NCBI GenBank assembly: GCA_015233485.1
Contig: JADFXO010000034.1
Coordinates: 1-20,631, forward strand
Source: Nitrospirota bacterium
GTDB taxonomy: Bacteria > Nitrospirota > Thermodesulfovibrionia > Thermodesulfovibrionales > Magnetobacteriaceae
Length of the DNA stretch: 20,631 bases
Reading direction: 5' to 3'
The notes beneath the pieces are model-generated. The model did not search any database, was not told the origin of the DNA, and saw only the letters and a program-made list of their open reading frames with translations. The translations under genes and the position numbers were made by a program. Positions 7,442-16,078 of this stretch are shown here, piece after piece (the stretch's first letter is position 1; each line of letters starts with the position of its first letter).

Positions 7442-7738
7442 GTTAATTAACTTAACTTTTGCAGAAAAAACATGGGTAGCGCTAGAGTACATAAGGATTT
7501 GCAAGGGAAAAACAGCTACTCAAGCCACGATTCGGTTTTTTCTTGTCATGTAGGCTTGTCCGGAATCAGTCCTTGAGTTATTGTTTCATAAGGATTTTTT
7601 ATATGAAGAGGCATAAAGACCGATTCCAGGTAAGCCGGGATGAAGTAAGGGGAAGACTAAACGGTATATAAATACCAGCAATTTTTAAAAACCTAAAAGA
7701 GTGCGTATAAATACATATGCACGAGAAAGGAGCATAAT
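7442..7738 (+). other. Leader region upstream of the first polymerase
   Basis: Roughly 300 bases without a recognised gene. Two mini-frames exist: 34 codons at 7471 (MGSARVHKDLQG, no SD) and 22 codons at 7603 (MKRHKDRFQVSRDEVRGRLN, AAGGA at suitable distance). CAAGCC near 7519 can pair with GGCTTG near 7551. The word AACGGTATATAAA at 7659-7671 repeats one at 5391-5403, both upstream of genes. Confidence 0.3.
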
Positions 7739-9622
7739 ATGCCTAAAACTGAAACATCTCCTAATGACAGGAATGATGAATTAAAAAAATCTCATCAACA
7801 GGTTTGTGAGAATGGCGGTACTGAGTTAATAGTGAACAGTATCTCCGACAATAAGAGTAACACTGGCGAAGTTAAGGACAATGATGATGGAACTATAGCT
7901 AACGAAACCGAAATTGATATTTACTCTTTTCCAGAAGATACTATCCCTGAATGGCAACCAAATGCGACATTTAAACCGTTAGAGAAGCAAAAGATGTTAT
8001 TCCTGGACATCGAGACAACCGGTTTGGATCCTAAAACCTCCAGAGTGATTCTGATAGGTTTGATGTGTGAATGGAAACGTAGTTCCACTGATTCTTTCAA
8101 AATTATTACTGATGTAGACGAAAAAAAGATGCTTGAGGAATTTAACGATTACTTGGCTGAAGAAGACTTTGATTTGCTTATCGGACATAATATCTATGGT
8201 TTTGATTTACCGTATATAGTAGAACGTATGGCACATCATCTCGTCTATCCAAAGAGGCCTATAACTAGAGCCAAAAAATTGCGTTTATATAATCGTATCG
8301 AGTATACAGCGTTATTTATGGCAGGCGTTGACGTACTTGATACTTATATCGCAGTTTCTAATCACGACTTCACAGCTAGAAAACTGTCTTCATACGGTCT
8401 GAAGACTGCGGTTATTGAGTTGGGCTTACGTAAGAAAAGAAGATTGGAGCTATCCGCCGTAGAAATCATAGATCTGTGGAATTCCGGCAACGTTGAGAAA
8501 ATCGTACAATATCTGAGGCTCGATTTGATAGACACCTTCTTACTTTCCAACAAACTGCACCCGATAATTAACTGTCAGAGGATGATGCTCCCAGACTACT
8601 CAATTCAGGAGATAGCTTGCGCGGGAGAAGGTGTCAAATGGAATATGATGCTCTGCAAATATTACGGCTACCGTCCTCACATAGTGGCTGATGCAAAAAT
8701 TGACTTTGAAGGCGGGACAGTTATTGCCCAGAATATAGGGTTGCATCCCAATGTTTCAAAAATTGACGTATCATCTCTGTATACTTCCATAATGGTACTC
8801 TACCAAATTTGTTCAAAGAAGGATGAGGATAGGTTTTCTCTTGCCGTTTTAAAATATATGATGGAGGAAAGACTGAAACTCAAGGCCAAAGCTAAACAGG
8901 GCGACAAGGAAGCCGAACATAAGCAACAAGCCATGAAAAATATGATAAATTCTCTCTATGGGTTTCTTGGCTCCGGATTCTTTCAGTATAACGATATGGA
9001 GGCCGCGGCTATGGTAGCTCGATATGGCCGAAAAATACTCCAGGTTATGATTGATAAGATGAATGCCCTTGGTTGCACGATTATAGAATGCGATACCGAT
9101 GGGATAATTTTTCATCACTCAGACTCTCAATTAGTGTGTGAAGAGGTTCAGAAAGTACTCCCGACAGGCATAAATATCGAGTTGGAGTTCGATAATGCCT
9201 ATGCTGTATACATGGCTAAGAAGAAACATTATATTGTCTTCCGCACAAAAGATGACTATTTCGTAAAAGGCGGTAATTTCAGGGGTAGAAATCGCTGCTT
9301 ATTGCAAAAAGAGTTTCCGGTTATCTATGTACAGAAGTATTTGGAATCTCCTGATGCTGCCTCAAAATACCATCAGGATATCCTCGAAGAAATAGCAAGT
9401 GGGAATTTTGCTATCGATAAGCTTATGATACGCCGAAAAATAGCAAAGAATGAAAAGCAGCTCGCTCATCTAGGTAAACCTGGTGATACTGTATTCTATT
9501 ATATCACTGAAAATGGCAGTAAGGACAACCATGGTGAGTATTCGATTATAGAGTATCTGGAACTCGTTGATAAACTTAAAAAAGAAATCGATGATGTAAT
9601 TGCTAAAACGAAACGTACGTAG
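7739..9622 (+). CDS. Family B DNA polymerase with 3'-5' exonuclease
   Basis: A template-directed DNA polymerase with proofreading, 627 residues, compact against typical PolB enzymes of 750-900. Residues 1-80 are acidic and probably disordered. The DnaQ-like exonuclease follows with all motifs: Exo I FLDIETTGL (D90, E92), Exo II GHNIYGFDLPY (N151, D156), Exo III YLRLD (Y258, D262). FEGG at 323-326 replaces the YxGG hinge. Polymerase motif A is IDVSSLYTSIM (D343), motif B KNMINSLYGFLGS (K400, N404, Y407), motif C ECDTDGIIF (D452, D454), then a KKKHYIVF motif. All catalytic residues are kept, so activity is expected. AAAGGAG six bases upstream fixes the start. It ends at a strong terminator, so it is probably its own unit. 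Confidence 0.95.
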   Translation: MPKTETSPNDRNDELKKSHQQVCENGGTELIVNSISDNKSNTGEVKDNDDGTIANETEIDIYSFPEDTIPEWQPNATFKPLEKQKMLFLDIETTGLDPKTSRVILIGLMCEWKRSSTDSFKIITDVDEKKMLEEFNDYLAEEDFDLLIGHNIYGFDLPYIVERMAHHLVYPKRPITRAKKLRLYNRIEYTALFMAGVDVLDTYIAVSNHDFTARKLSSYGLKTAVIELGLRKKRRLELSAVEIIDLWNSGNVEKIVQYLRLDLIDTFLLSNKLHPIINCQRMMLPDYSIQEIACAGEGVKWNMMLCKYYGYRPHIVADAKIDFEGGTVIAQNIGLHPNVSKIDVSSLYTSIMVLYQICSKKDEDRFSLAVLKYMMEERLKLKAKAKQGDKEAEHKQQAMKNMINSLYGFLGSGFFQYNDMEAAAMVARYGRKILQVMIDKMNALGCTIIECDTDGIIFHHSDSQLVCEEVQKVLPTGINIELEFDNAYAVYMAKKKHYIVFRTKDDYFVKGGNFRGRNRCLLQKEFPVIYVQKYLESPDAASKYHQDILEEIASGNFAIDKLMIRRKIAKNEKQLAHLGKPGDTVFYYITENGSKDNHGEYSIIEYLELVDKLKKEIDDVIAKTKRT

Positions 9623-9733
9623 GATTAGTTTTTGTGAGGCAAGAAATATACCTGGCCAATTAATGAGATGCAGTTTGTAAATAACTATAAATACAGGATT
9701 GTAGATGAAAGTGGCAAAGCAGGTAAAAAGAGA

Positions 9734-9764
9734 AGCGGCTAGTTGAAGCCTAGCCGCTCTTTTT
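9734..9764 (+). terminator. Intrinsic terminator, probably bidirectional
   Basis: AGCGGCTAG (9734-9742) pairs perfectly with CTAGCCGCT (9750-9758) around a 7-base loop, followed by CTTTTT. An AAAAAG run before the left arm would serve the opposite strand. It closes the first polymerase transcript. A 24-codon frame (MQFVNNYKYRIVDESGKAG) from 9670 runs into its left arm without a good ribosome site and is not called. Confidence 0.85.
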
Positions 9765-9783
9765 GAGAGTATTTGCAACATGA

Positions 9784-9808
9784 CAAATGATTATAACATA
9801 ATCATTTG
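9784..9808. promoter_or_regulatory. Perfect 25-bp palindrome, candidate operator
   Basis: CAAATGATTAT (9784-9794), AAC, ATAATCATTTG (9798-9808) form 11-bp perfect inverted repeats around a 3-base centre, 76 bases before the ribbon-helix-helix gene. A second looser pair TATCAT (9819-9824) / ATGATA (9847-9852) lies between it and the gene. Such sites are typical operators for dimeric regulators, and autoregulation by the adjacent protein is the simplest inference. Confidence 0.55.
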
Positions 9809-9883
9809 AAGTCAGCTATATCATGAATTGTATATATATAATATGTATGATAACTTAAATCATAAAGTAAAGGAGGTATTAGG

Positions 9884-10069
9884 ATGTTGGAAATGAAAAG
9901 GGGAATTAAGAGGTGGCAGGTAAGTGTTAATTTAGAACTACACAGACAGGTAAAGACTGATGCTGCGTCGAAAATGATGACTATAAACAATTACATAATC
10001 AATGCATTAACGCGGCAGCTTGAAAGTGAGAGGGGAGGTATAAAGTCGAGTGAAATTGTTGTTGAATAA
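9884..10069 (+). CDS. Ribbon-helix-helix (Arc/CopG-type) DNA-binding protein
   Basis: 61 residues. RWQVSVNLELHRQVKTDAAS at about 10-29 fits the antiparallel beta-strand plus first helix of the Arc/MetJ/CopG fold, and MTINNYIINALTRQLESE at about 32-49 the second helix. Such proteins bind DNA as dimers by inserting the strand pair in the major groove, and serve as repressors of phages, plasmids or toxin-antitoxin pairs. The ribosome site AAAGGAGGT six bases upstream is strong. No toxin is recognisable next to it. Given the palindrome upstream and the replication genes downstream, a copy-control or transcriptional repressor role is plausible. Confidence 0.8.
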   Translation: MLEMKRGIKRWQVSVNLELHRQVKTDAASKMMTINNYIINALTRQLESERGGIKSSEIVVE

Positions 10070-10092
10070 AATGTTATTAAATTTAGGTATAG

Positions 10093-10347
10093 ATGTATAG
10101 GAACTTGAAGTTGGAGTTATTGCAGGTGATGGTTTATATGCGCCGGACTAATACTCGTTGTAGTGAAAAGGTTAAACAAAAGCGGTTTTCAACCGTTAGA
10201 ATTCAAAACAAAAGAAGTGAAGAGGAGCTGTTAGTCGCAGCCACCCTCTTCCATGTGAAGTACAGACAAGACAAAACATTATATAATAACTACTATTTAG
10301 CGATTTCCTTTATCATATTTTGCATTGTTACGTCAAGTACTTCTTAA
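10093..10347 (+). CDS. Doubtful small ORF before the primase-helicase
   Basis: An 84-codon frame with no clear ribosome site. Later in-frame ATGs at 10129 and 10138 are slightly better placed behind a GGAG. The sequence is basic in the middle with a hydrophobic C-terminus (YYLAISFIIFCIVTS) that could be a membrane segment. Its stop codon overlaps the AAGGAG of the next gene, which would suit translational coupling, but composition is not convincing and a hairpin lies inside it. It may be non-coding leader. Confidence 0.22.
   Translation: MYRNLKLELLQVMVYMRRTNTRCSEKVKQKRFSTVRIQNKRSEEELLVAATLFHVKYRQDKTLYNNYYLAISFIIFCIVTSSTS
10219..10251 (+). repeat. Two-tier hairpin upstream of the primase-helicase
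   Basis: GAAGAGG (10219-10225) pairs with CCTCTTC (10245-10251), and inside it GCTG (10227-10230) pairs with CAGC (10238-10241) around the loop TTAGTCG. There is no U-run. It could be a structured leader element. The loop happens to match seven bases of the origin iteron TTAGTCGGA. Confidence 0.4.
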
Positions 10348-10358
10348 GGAGTTGTATT

Positions 10359-12986
10359 ATGCCTAAAGGAGATAAAAGAGAAAGGCGCAAAGAAGCAGCG
10401 AAAGCCTGGGTGTTAGAACATGGAGATTTGGAGAAGATTAGTAATAATAGCTATCGCACGCATTGTCCAGAACCGGAACATCCTGACGAAAATCCATCTT
10501 GTGATATAGATTTGGAAAAAGGTGTTTATTATTGCCATATCTGTAAAAAGGGTGGTAGCTTAGAGAAGTATGTACGTCTGATGAATTTCATTGATGAAAC
10601 AGACGACAAAGCCTTCGACGATTTCGTGGGATTACAATCGAAAACAAAAGAGAAACCGCAATCTACCTATATAGCTACTTATATATACCATGACGAAAGT
10701 GGTAAACCTGCGCATATTGTCGATAAGTATTTGTTAAAGTACTCCGATGGTGAAACTAAAAAAACCTTTCCACAATCACATTATGGTCCAGACGGTAGGA
10801 TAATCAAAGATATGAAAGGTGTTAAACTTTACCTATATAACCTACCGGCAGTAATGTCGAGTAGTTCCGCGATTATTGTCGAAGGGGAGAAGGATTGCGA
10901 GACGTTGAAAAGATTCGGTTATGTAAGTACTACGAATGTTGGTGGTGCTGGAAAATGGCTCCCGGAATATAACGAATACCTTAAGGATAAGGAGATTATT
11001 CTTGTTCCCGATAATGATACAGTTGGTTATATGCACGCAAATACTGTCGCTGCTTCGCTGTGGGATGTAAATAAACAGCTAAAGATAGTGAAGTTGATTG
11101 CCCATTATCCAGAACTTCCCAATAAAGCAGATATAACCTATGTAAAGGAACTGCTTAATGATAGAGGCGTAACCGATAATGAATTTAGTGTGATAATAAA
11201 CAAGATATTTAGGGAGACACCATATTTAACCGATACTGATATAGTGCAACAGGACATTATATCTCTTGATGCCTGGGGTATAAATTATCATCCAGTTTTA
11301 CCGCCGGGATTCTCGTACGCTAATGGATACCTGCATTATGACGATGTTAAGAAATGTATACACATAACTGTCTGTGAGATGGTTATAATCAAGGCTAAAT
11401 ACTTATCGGATAACTCAATGTTTGTCATAAAGACTGTTGAGAAGGAATTTGATATATCTTTAAATATTTCCGACAAGAAAACGCTGGCGGCATCTATATC
11501 GCAAGCATTAGGTACTGGATTTGAGGATGTTCAAATTAAGATGCTACAGCATTATCTGGCGAATTATACTCTATTAAATAAGGATAATATACTGGAAATT
11601 AAGGGGCTAAGTCATACAGGTATGACTGATGGTAAATATTATATTCCGAGTAACGAATATGATGGTATTAGATGGACTGATAAAATGTTTACCGATTCAA
11701 TATACTGTAGTGGTAGTCCAGAGACATGTAATAATGTATTAAGGTTTATGATGACAACCAAAGCCTCCATAGTAGTTTTAGCATCTTTAGCCGCTCCACT
11801 GTTAGAGAGACTTGGTATTCCTAACTTAATAATTTACATTCATGGACTCTCAAACACGGGAAAATCTTGTGCGTGTTTATGTTGCCTTTCACTTTATGGA
11901 CAGGCTAGTAAACTACGGCAGTCTTGGAATTCCACAAAGGCTGGTAGAGAGTTATTAATATCGTTATTCTCCGGTTTGCCTGTTTTGCTCGACGAGGTGG
12001 CCGCTAATGGTAAAGATGTTCAATCCATTATTGAGACAATTTATCATTTTTCCCAGGGTCACGGCAAGCTGAGAGGTACTAAGACGCTTGGAATAGCACC
12101 GAGTAATATATTTTCAGGAACGCTTGTTAGCACCGGCGAGATGCCCTTACAATCCCTTATTGGCTGCCAGAAGGATCAAGCATCGCCTCGTGGAGTACAT
12201 AGACGTGTGATTGAAATAAGTGCTGATGAGACGTTCCTATCGGAAAATATTATCACAGGAGACTCAAACGGTGATAAGGGAGTAATAACTGCCGGTTTAT
12301 ACAAAGTAATGGAAAAACATTTCGGATACGTTGGTAGTGCTTGGGCCATATATGTTGATAATAATATCGATGAACTAAAAAAGTCATACCAGGAAAATCT
12401 GAAAAGAGTTAAGGACACAGGTGGAATGGATACTGCTTTTGCGGCTCTGCTGACGGTCTTAAATTCATCCTTCGTTTCTCCTATACCGGGCTGTTACGCA
12501 AAAATTGAGGAATACGTATTTGATGTAGCGGCAAGTATGAATGAAAAGAACATTGTAGCAAGAGATGTGTATTCAGAGTTTATTGATAAATTTCAGGCGT
12601 ATGTCTTAGAGAATAAGCGGTTTTTTATAAACATGACGGGGTTGAATGTATTTGGCCTACCTACTGATCCTATTGGGATTATCGGTAAAGTGGAAGGTAG
12701 TGATGTAATTGTCATGAAGGAAGCCTTTAACACTTTCTGTAATCGCAATGGCTTTATTCCTGATGATGTACTTGAAGAGCTAAAGAAGAATGATAAAATA
12801 ACCAAAAACAAAGATGGATATCATAAAAATAATAAACCAAAATATTCCTATACCGACAGAATAAGGCTGTATGATAACCAGTTAATGCGTTGTTACCATT
12901 TGAAAAACGTTCTGTCGCTTTCTGATACTGAAGAGGATAGGGAAATTAATCGTATAAAACAAATTTGTCAGGCTTCGAAGGGTTAA
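10359..12986 (+). CDS. Fused primase-helicase: CHC2 zinc finger, TOPRIM, DUF927 ATPase
   Basis: 875 residues, predicted to unwind DNA and lay primers at the element's fork. The ATG at 10359 follows AAGGAG (10346-10351) and is preferred over the in-frame ATG at 10320. A CHC2-type zinc ribbon uses C36, H41, C59 and C62 (HCPEPEH...YYCHIC). A TOPRIM domain shows IIVEGEKD (E175) and VPDNDTVG (D218, D220). The C-terminal half is a DUF927-type helicase: Walker A GLSNTGKS at 496-503, the SWNST motif at about 522-526, Walker B LPVLLDEV (D545, E546), and the later GHGKLRG and SPRGVHRRVIEI segments, the last probably holding the arginine finger. Zn-TOPRIM plus helicase in one chain recalls phage T7 gp4 in layout, but the motor is a different class. 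Phages and integrative elements commonly carry DUF927 proteins. Confidence 0.92.
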   Translation: MPKGDKRERRKEAAKAWVLEHGDLEKISNNSYRTHCPEPEHPDENPSCDIDLEKGVYYCHICKKGGSLEKYVRLMNFIDETDDKAFDDFVGLQSKTKEKPQSTYIATYIYHDESGKPAHIVDKYLLKYSDGETKKTFPQSHYGPDGRIIKDMKGVKLYLYNLPAVMSSSSAIIVEGEKDCETLKRFGYVSTTNVGGAGKWLPEYNEYLKDKEIILVPDNDTVGYMHANTVAASLWDVNKQLKIVKLIAHYPELPNKADITYVKELLNDRGVTDNEFSVIINKIFRETPYLTDTDIVQQDIISLDAWGINYHPVLPPGFSYANGYLHYDDVKKCIHITVCEMVIIKAKYLSDNSMFVIKTVEKEFDISLNISDKKTLAASISQALGTGFEDVQIKMLQHYLANYTLLNKDNILEIKGLSHTGMTDGKYYIPSNEYDGIRWTDKMFTDSIYCSGSPETCNNVLRFMMTTKASIVVLASLAAPLLERLGIPNLIIYIHGLSNTGKSCACLCCLSLYGQASKLRQSWNSTKAGRELLISLFSGLPVLLDEVAANGKDVQSIIETIYHFSQGHGKLRGTKTLGIAPSNIFSGTLVSTGEMPLQSLIGCQKDQASPRGVHRRVIEISADETFLSENIITGDSNGDKGVITAGLYKVMEKHFGYVGSAWAIYVDNNIDELKKSYQENLKRVKDTGGMDTAFAALLTVLNSSFVSPIPGCYAKIEEYVFDVAASMNEKNIVARDVYSEFIDKFQAYVLENKRFFINMTGLNVFGLPTDPIGIIGKVEGSDVIVMKEAFNTFCNRNGFIPDDVLEELKKNDKITKNKDGYHKNNKPKYSYTDRIRLYDNQLMRCYHLKNVLSLSDTEEDREINRIKQICQASKG

Positions 12987-12995
12987 TCTTAAATT

Positions 12996-13040
12996 TCACC
13001 TCCTACAACCCATTATATAAATTATGGATGTGGGAGGTGA
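12996..13040 (+). promoter_or_regulatory. Hairpin pairing an anti-SD-like sequence with an SD-like one
   Basis: TCACCTCCTACAACC (12996-13010) pairs with GGATGTGGGAGGTGA (13026-13040), 14 of 15 positions counting one G-U, around a 15-base AT-rich loop. The left arm starts with TCACCTCCT, the same word as the 16S rRNA 3' end. It lies between the primase-helicase stop and the real start of the second polymerase at 13075, and could hold back ribosomes or set relative expression. Confidence 0.45.
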
Positions 13041-13074
13041 GTATACCACTAAATCATTTAAAGGAGCTCGAAGT

Positions 13075-15039
13075 ATGAATAATAGATTAGTAGATAAGAA
13101 TATGATGACGCCGGGAAATCAGGATTACATTAAACAAACGGATGAGCTGATCGTTGCGCATGAGCAATCAAGTAAACCCCTATATGAAATCCTTTGCCCA
13201 CTTCCTAATCAAGATGTTTTAATATATGACCTTAAGATATATAAAGATTACTTTATAATACTATGTTTAGATAACAAGGGATGGAAGGTCTTTAAATTGG
13301 AAGATTTTACAGACGCCGATAAACGGAAAATAACTAAACAGTATTTTAAGGATAGAACACTCATAGGTTATAACAACTCAAAAGTTAACGACATAATGCT
13401 CGAATATCTGTTTACCGCATTTATACAGCCTGATGTAGTCTATAAATATTATCGATATGTTATAACTACGTGCCAAATTAGCTATATCAATAATAGTAAT
13501 GCTCTGTTAAAAAGTATTGTACCATGGAGCAGAAGTATAGATTTAGCAAAAGTAGCTTCTTTAAAGACCCCAATCCCTCTGAAGGCAATGGCTATACGCT
13601 TGAAGTACCTTAAAATACAAGACATCCCTAATCCTCCAGATGATATTATAGCCACTGAAGAAGAAGTAAAATCAGCTTTAGCCGACTGCAAGAGAAACAT
13701 TTTAATTACCAAATCGTTATGGAGTAAATATCAACACAATGTTAAACTCCGACTGCAATTAAATGATTTGTTTAATGTCGATGTTTTAAATATGACAGAA
13801 TCGGAAATTGCAGAGGAAATCATGTTAAGTACCTATAAACAAAGAACGTGTATTGGAGAAAAACCTAAGCCTGATACTTCCGTAAAACTAATTGAAGTGA
13901 AAAATCTAATATCTTCAAGGGTAAACTTCAAGACACCATATCTGAATAGGTTTCTTAATAAATTAAACTCTATTATATCTGATAGTAATAATATAGAAGA
14001 TGAACTCCACAAACAGTTACACATCGGCAATATAGAATTTAATTTTACTGGTGGAGGATTGCGCACAAAGGATGGAAATTTAATCCTTTCGTCAACAGAC
14101 ACTATGCAATTGGTTGATATAGACATTATAAGTTGCTATCCATCTACTATTTTAAATGAGAATTTATGCCCTTCACATTTATCTCACGTATGGTTAGATA
14201 TATACCGTGAAATCGTCGAGAAACGTATTAGGGCAAAGAAAGCAGGCGATATCGTAACTGCTGAGGCAATAAAAGTTGTTATTAACTCAATTTATGGTAG
14301 AACTAAGTTTCCATATAGTTTTATGTATGATGAGATCGTGATGTATAGTATAGTAGTTACAGTCGAGTTATTTCTGCTAATGCTTATAGAAAGATTAAAT
14401 CAATATCATATACGAGTTGTTAGTGCAAATACAGATGGGGTACTAATATATATAGACAAACAGAAATTAAGTGATTTGGACGAGATAATTAAAGAATGGC
14501 AAGAAGTAACTCATTATGAAACAGAAAGAGCGATATATACAAAGTACTTAAGGAAAGATATTAATAATTTTATTCTGGTGTCTGAGAATGGTGAAATTAA
14601 ACGTCGTGGAGTTTTTAATATATATAATTTTAAGAACAAGTGTGAAGCAATAATTATTAAAGAGGCTGCGATGGAATATTTACTTAACGGAATAAGTGTT
14701 GTGGATACTATAAGAAATGAGAAGGATATATACAAGTTTATTTACTACGTTAACCCTGAACTAAATAAAGAGCAGAATCTGAATATGGTTTATAATGGTA
14801 AGCAAATACAAAAGACAAATCGATGGTATAAATCGAAGCATGGTGGAACATTAGAGCATTCAGATAAAAATGGTAAATTTAAAACTGATTCGAATAATAA
14901 TGGTGTTACTTTGATAAATGATATAGAGAATACCTCCATTCCTAGTGATATAGATTATCGTCATTATATAGCTGAAGCAAAAAGACTAGTTGAGGCTATT
15001 GAAGTTAATAACGGTACACGTGCTCTTCGCCTAAACTAA
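13075..15039 (+). CDS. Divergent family B DNA polymerase with degraded exonuclease motifs
   Basis: 654 residues. AAAGGAG at 13060-13066, eight bases before the ATG at 13075, is preferred to the in-frame ATG at 13024, which sits in a hairpin. The N-terminal exonuclease-fold domain is degenerate: Exo I reads IYDLKIY (D52, with K54 where Glu is expected), Exo II GYNNSKVND keeps D106, and Exo III reads DCKRN (N208 instead of Asp). FTGGGLRT stands for the YxGG motif. Polymerase motif A is DIISCYPS (D350), motif B KVVINSIYG (K400, N404, Y407), motif C SANTDGVLIY, with N452 replacing the first Asp but D454 kept. KYLRKDINNFIL and KRRGVFNIY resemble phage PolB C-terminal motifs. DNA synthesis without proofreading is the likely activity. 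It is visibly more AT-rich than its neighbours. Confidence 0.88.
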   Translation: MNNRLVDKNMMTPGNQDYIKQTDELIVAHEQSSKPLYEILCPLPNQDVLIYDLKIYKDYFIILCLDNKGWKVFKLEDFTDADKRKITKQYFKDRTLIGYNNSKVNDIMLEYLFTAFIQPDVVYKYYRYVITTCQISYINNSNALLKSIVPWSRSIDLAKVASLKTPIPLKAMAIRLKYLKIQDIPNPPDDIIATEEEVKSALADCKRNILITKSLWSKYQHNVKLRLQLNDLFNVDVLNMTESEIAEEIMLSTYKQRTCIGEKPKPDTSVKLIEVKNLISSRVNFKTPYLNRFLNKLNSIISDSNNIEDELHKQLHIGNIEFNFTGGGLRTKDGNLILSSTDTMQLVDIDIISCYPSTILNENLCPSHLSHVWLDIYREIVEKRIRAKKAGDIVTAEAIKVVINSIYGRTKFPYSFMYDEIVMYSIVVTVELFLLMLIERLNQYHIRVVSANTDGVLIYIDKQKLSDLDEIIKEWQEVTHYETERAIYTKYLRKDINNFILVSENGEIKRRGVFNIYNFKNKCEAIIIKEAAMEYLLNGISVVDTIRNEKDIYKFIYYVNPELNKEQNLNMVYNGKQIQKTNRWYKSKHGGTLEHSDKNGKFKTDSNNNGVTLINDIENTSIPSDIDYRHYIAEAKRLVEAIEVNNGTRALRLN

Positions 15040-15604
15040 GAGAGTCAATCAACTTGGTACTGAATATCGTTTCTTAGTTTATTTGTTATATCTCGTTGTG
15101 CCAATGCCTCTAATTCGGTGTTATTTGCCCTTTCCTTGCGTTTTTGGAGCAGTGTTAAGGTAAACCATCGTCTTTAGTGATAATGAGCCTGGTTTTGACA
15201 AATATTACTTCTTGCTTGCGTCTATTCTGTAGGTTAGTACGCGGTGGTAAGAAGTGATTGAAATGGGTGGTCGGAATCAGCGGAATGGGCATTGTATTCA
15301 GAAATTTAAAATATTTGTGTTATTGTATTTGTAGCTTTCAGGATATTCTCGCAGATGTAGGAAATGGGAGGAATGCAGAATTTAGGTGGGTGAATTAATG
15401 TGAAAAATGACAGCTGTAGTAGTAAGACTCCATAGAACTAGAAGTGTTGCTGAAGATTGAGGGTGTGGTGTTCTTATTTATAGAATTCATTACTATTTTA
15501 CTTATTTCCTCTGTAGCCTTGAGTTTTATTGATTGCCCAGAAGAAGAATTATTGATATCTGTAAATATAGGAGCAATAATAAGAATAAAAAATACTAGTA
15601 CTAA
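15040..15604. other. Non-coding region between second polymerase and iterons
   Basis: No gene of normal size. A minus-strand open frame without a start at 15045-15173 reads RRWFTLTLLQKRKERANNTE and onward to a stop. It has a helical, charged composition that could be a gene tail, but I cannot place it. The region becomes AT-rich from about 15460 toward the iteron array. Confidence 0.35.
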
Positions 15605-16078
15605 TCCGACTAAATCCGACTAATATCCGACTAAAATCCGACACTCAACATACTATAACATATCAATATATATAGATAATATAAATAGAATCCGACTAAT
15701 CCGACTAATTTCAGAAATATACACTTATATATATAAAAAATAAACACGTAATTTATTCTGGAGCTTTTATACATTATAAAAATACATAATGTCATATATA
15801 TATACGGTATAGTCAAAAAATAGTCGGTTTAGTCGGATTTCCTCTGTAAAGTCCCTATTGGTGCGATTCTATGAAATTATGATAGTCGGATTTAATCGGA
15901 TTTTAGTCGGATTTATTTTTCAGGAAGCGATTTTATAGTCTATAAGGGCATACCCATAAAAATTCATATTATTTTTTTACGGGTATATGCACAAAAGAGT
16001 CGGATTAGTCGGATTTATTTGTGTAAAGTCGCTATTGGTACTGTTCTACGAATTTATAGGAGTCGGATTTTAGTCGGA
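15605..16078. other. Candidate replication origin: two opposed iteron arrays around an AT-rich core
   Basis: TCCGACTAA occurs on the plus strand at 15605, 15615, 15626, 15691 and 15700, with a partial copy at 15637. The spacings 10, 11 and 11 put the first four on one helix face. The same word inverted, TTAGTCGGA, occurs at 15829, 15903, 16005 and 16070, with one-to-two-base variants at 15820, 15882, 15892, 15996 and 16059, again often 9-11 apart. Between the arrays, about 15710-15815 is almost pure AT with TATATA runs, suitable as an unwinding element. Iterons plus AT core directly behind replication genes is the classic plasmid or phage origin layout. No DnaA box stands out and the initiator is not identified. 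Confidence 0.65.

Noticed and set aside
15605..16078. CRISPR array
   Set aside because: Repeat units are 9 bp, directly adjacent or about 10 bp apart, occur in both orientations, lack unique spacers of constant length, and no cas genes are adjacent.
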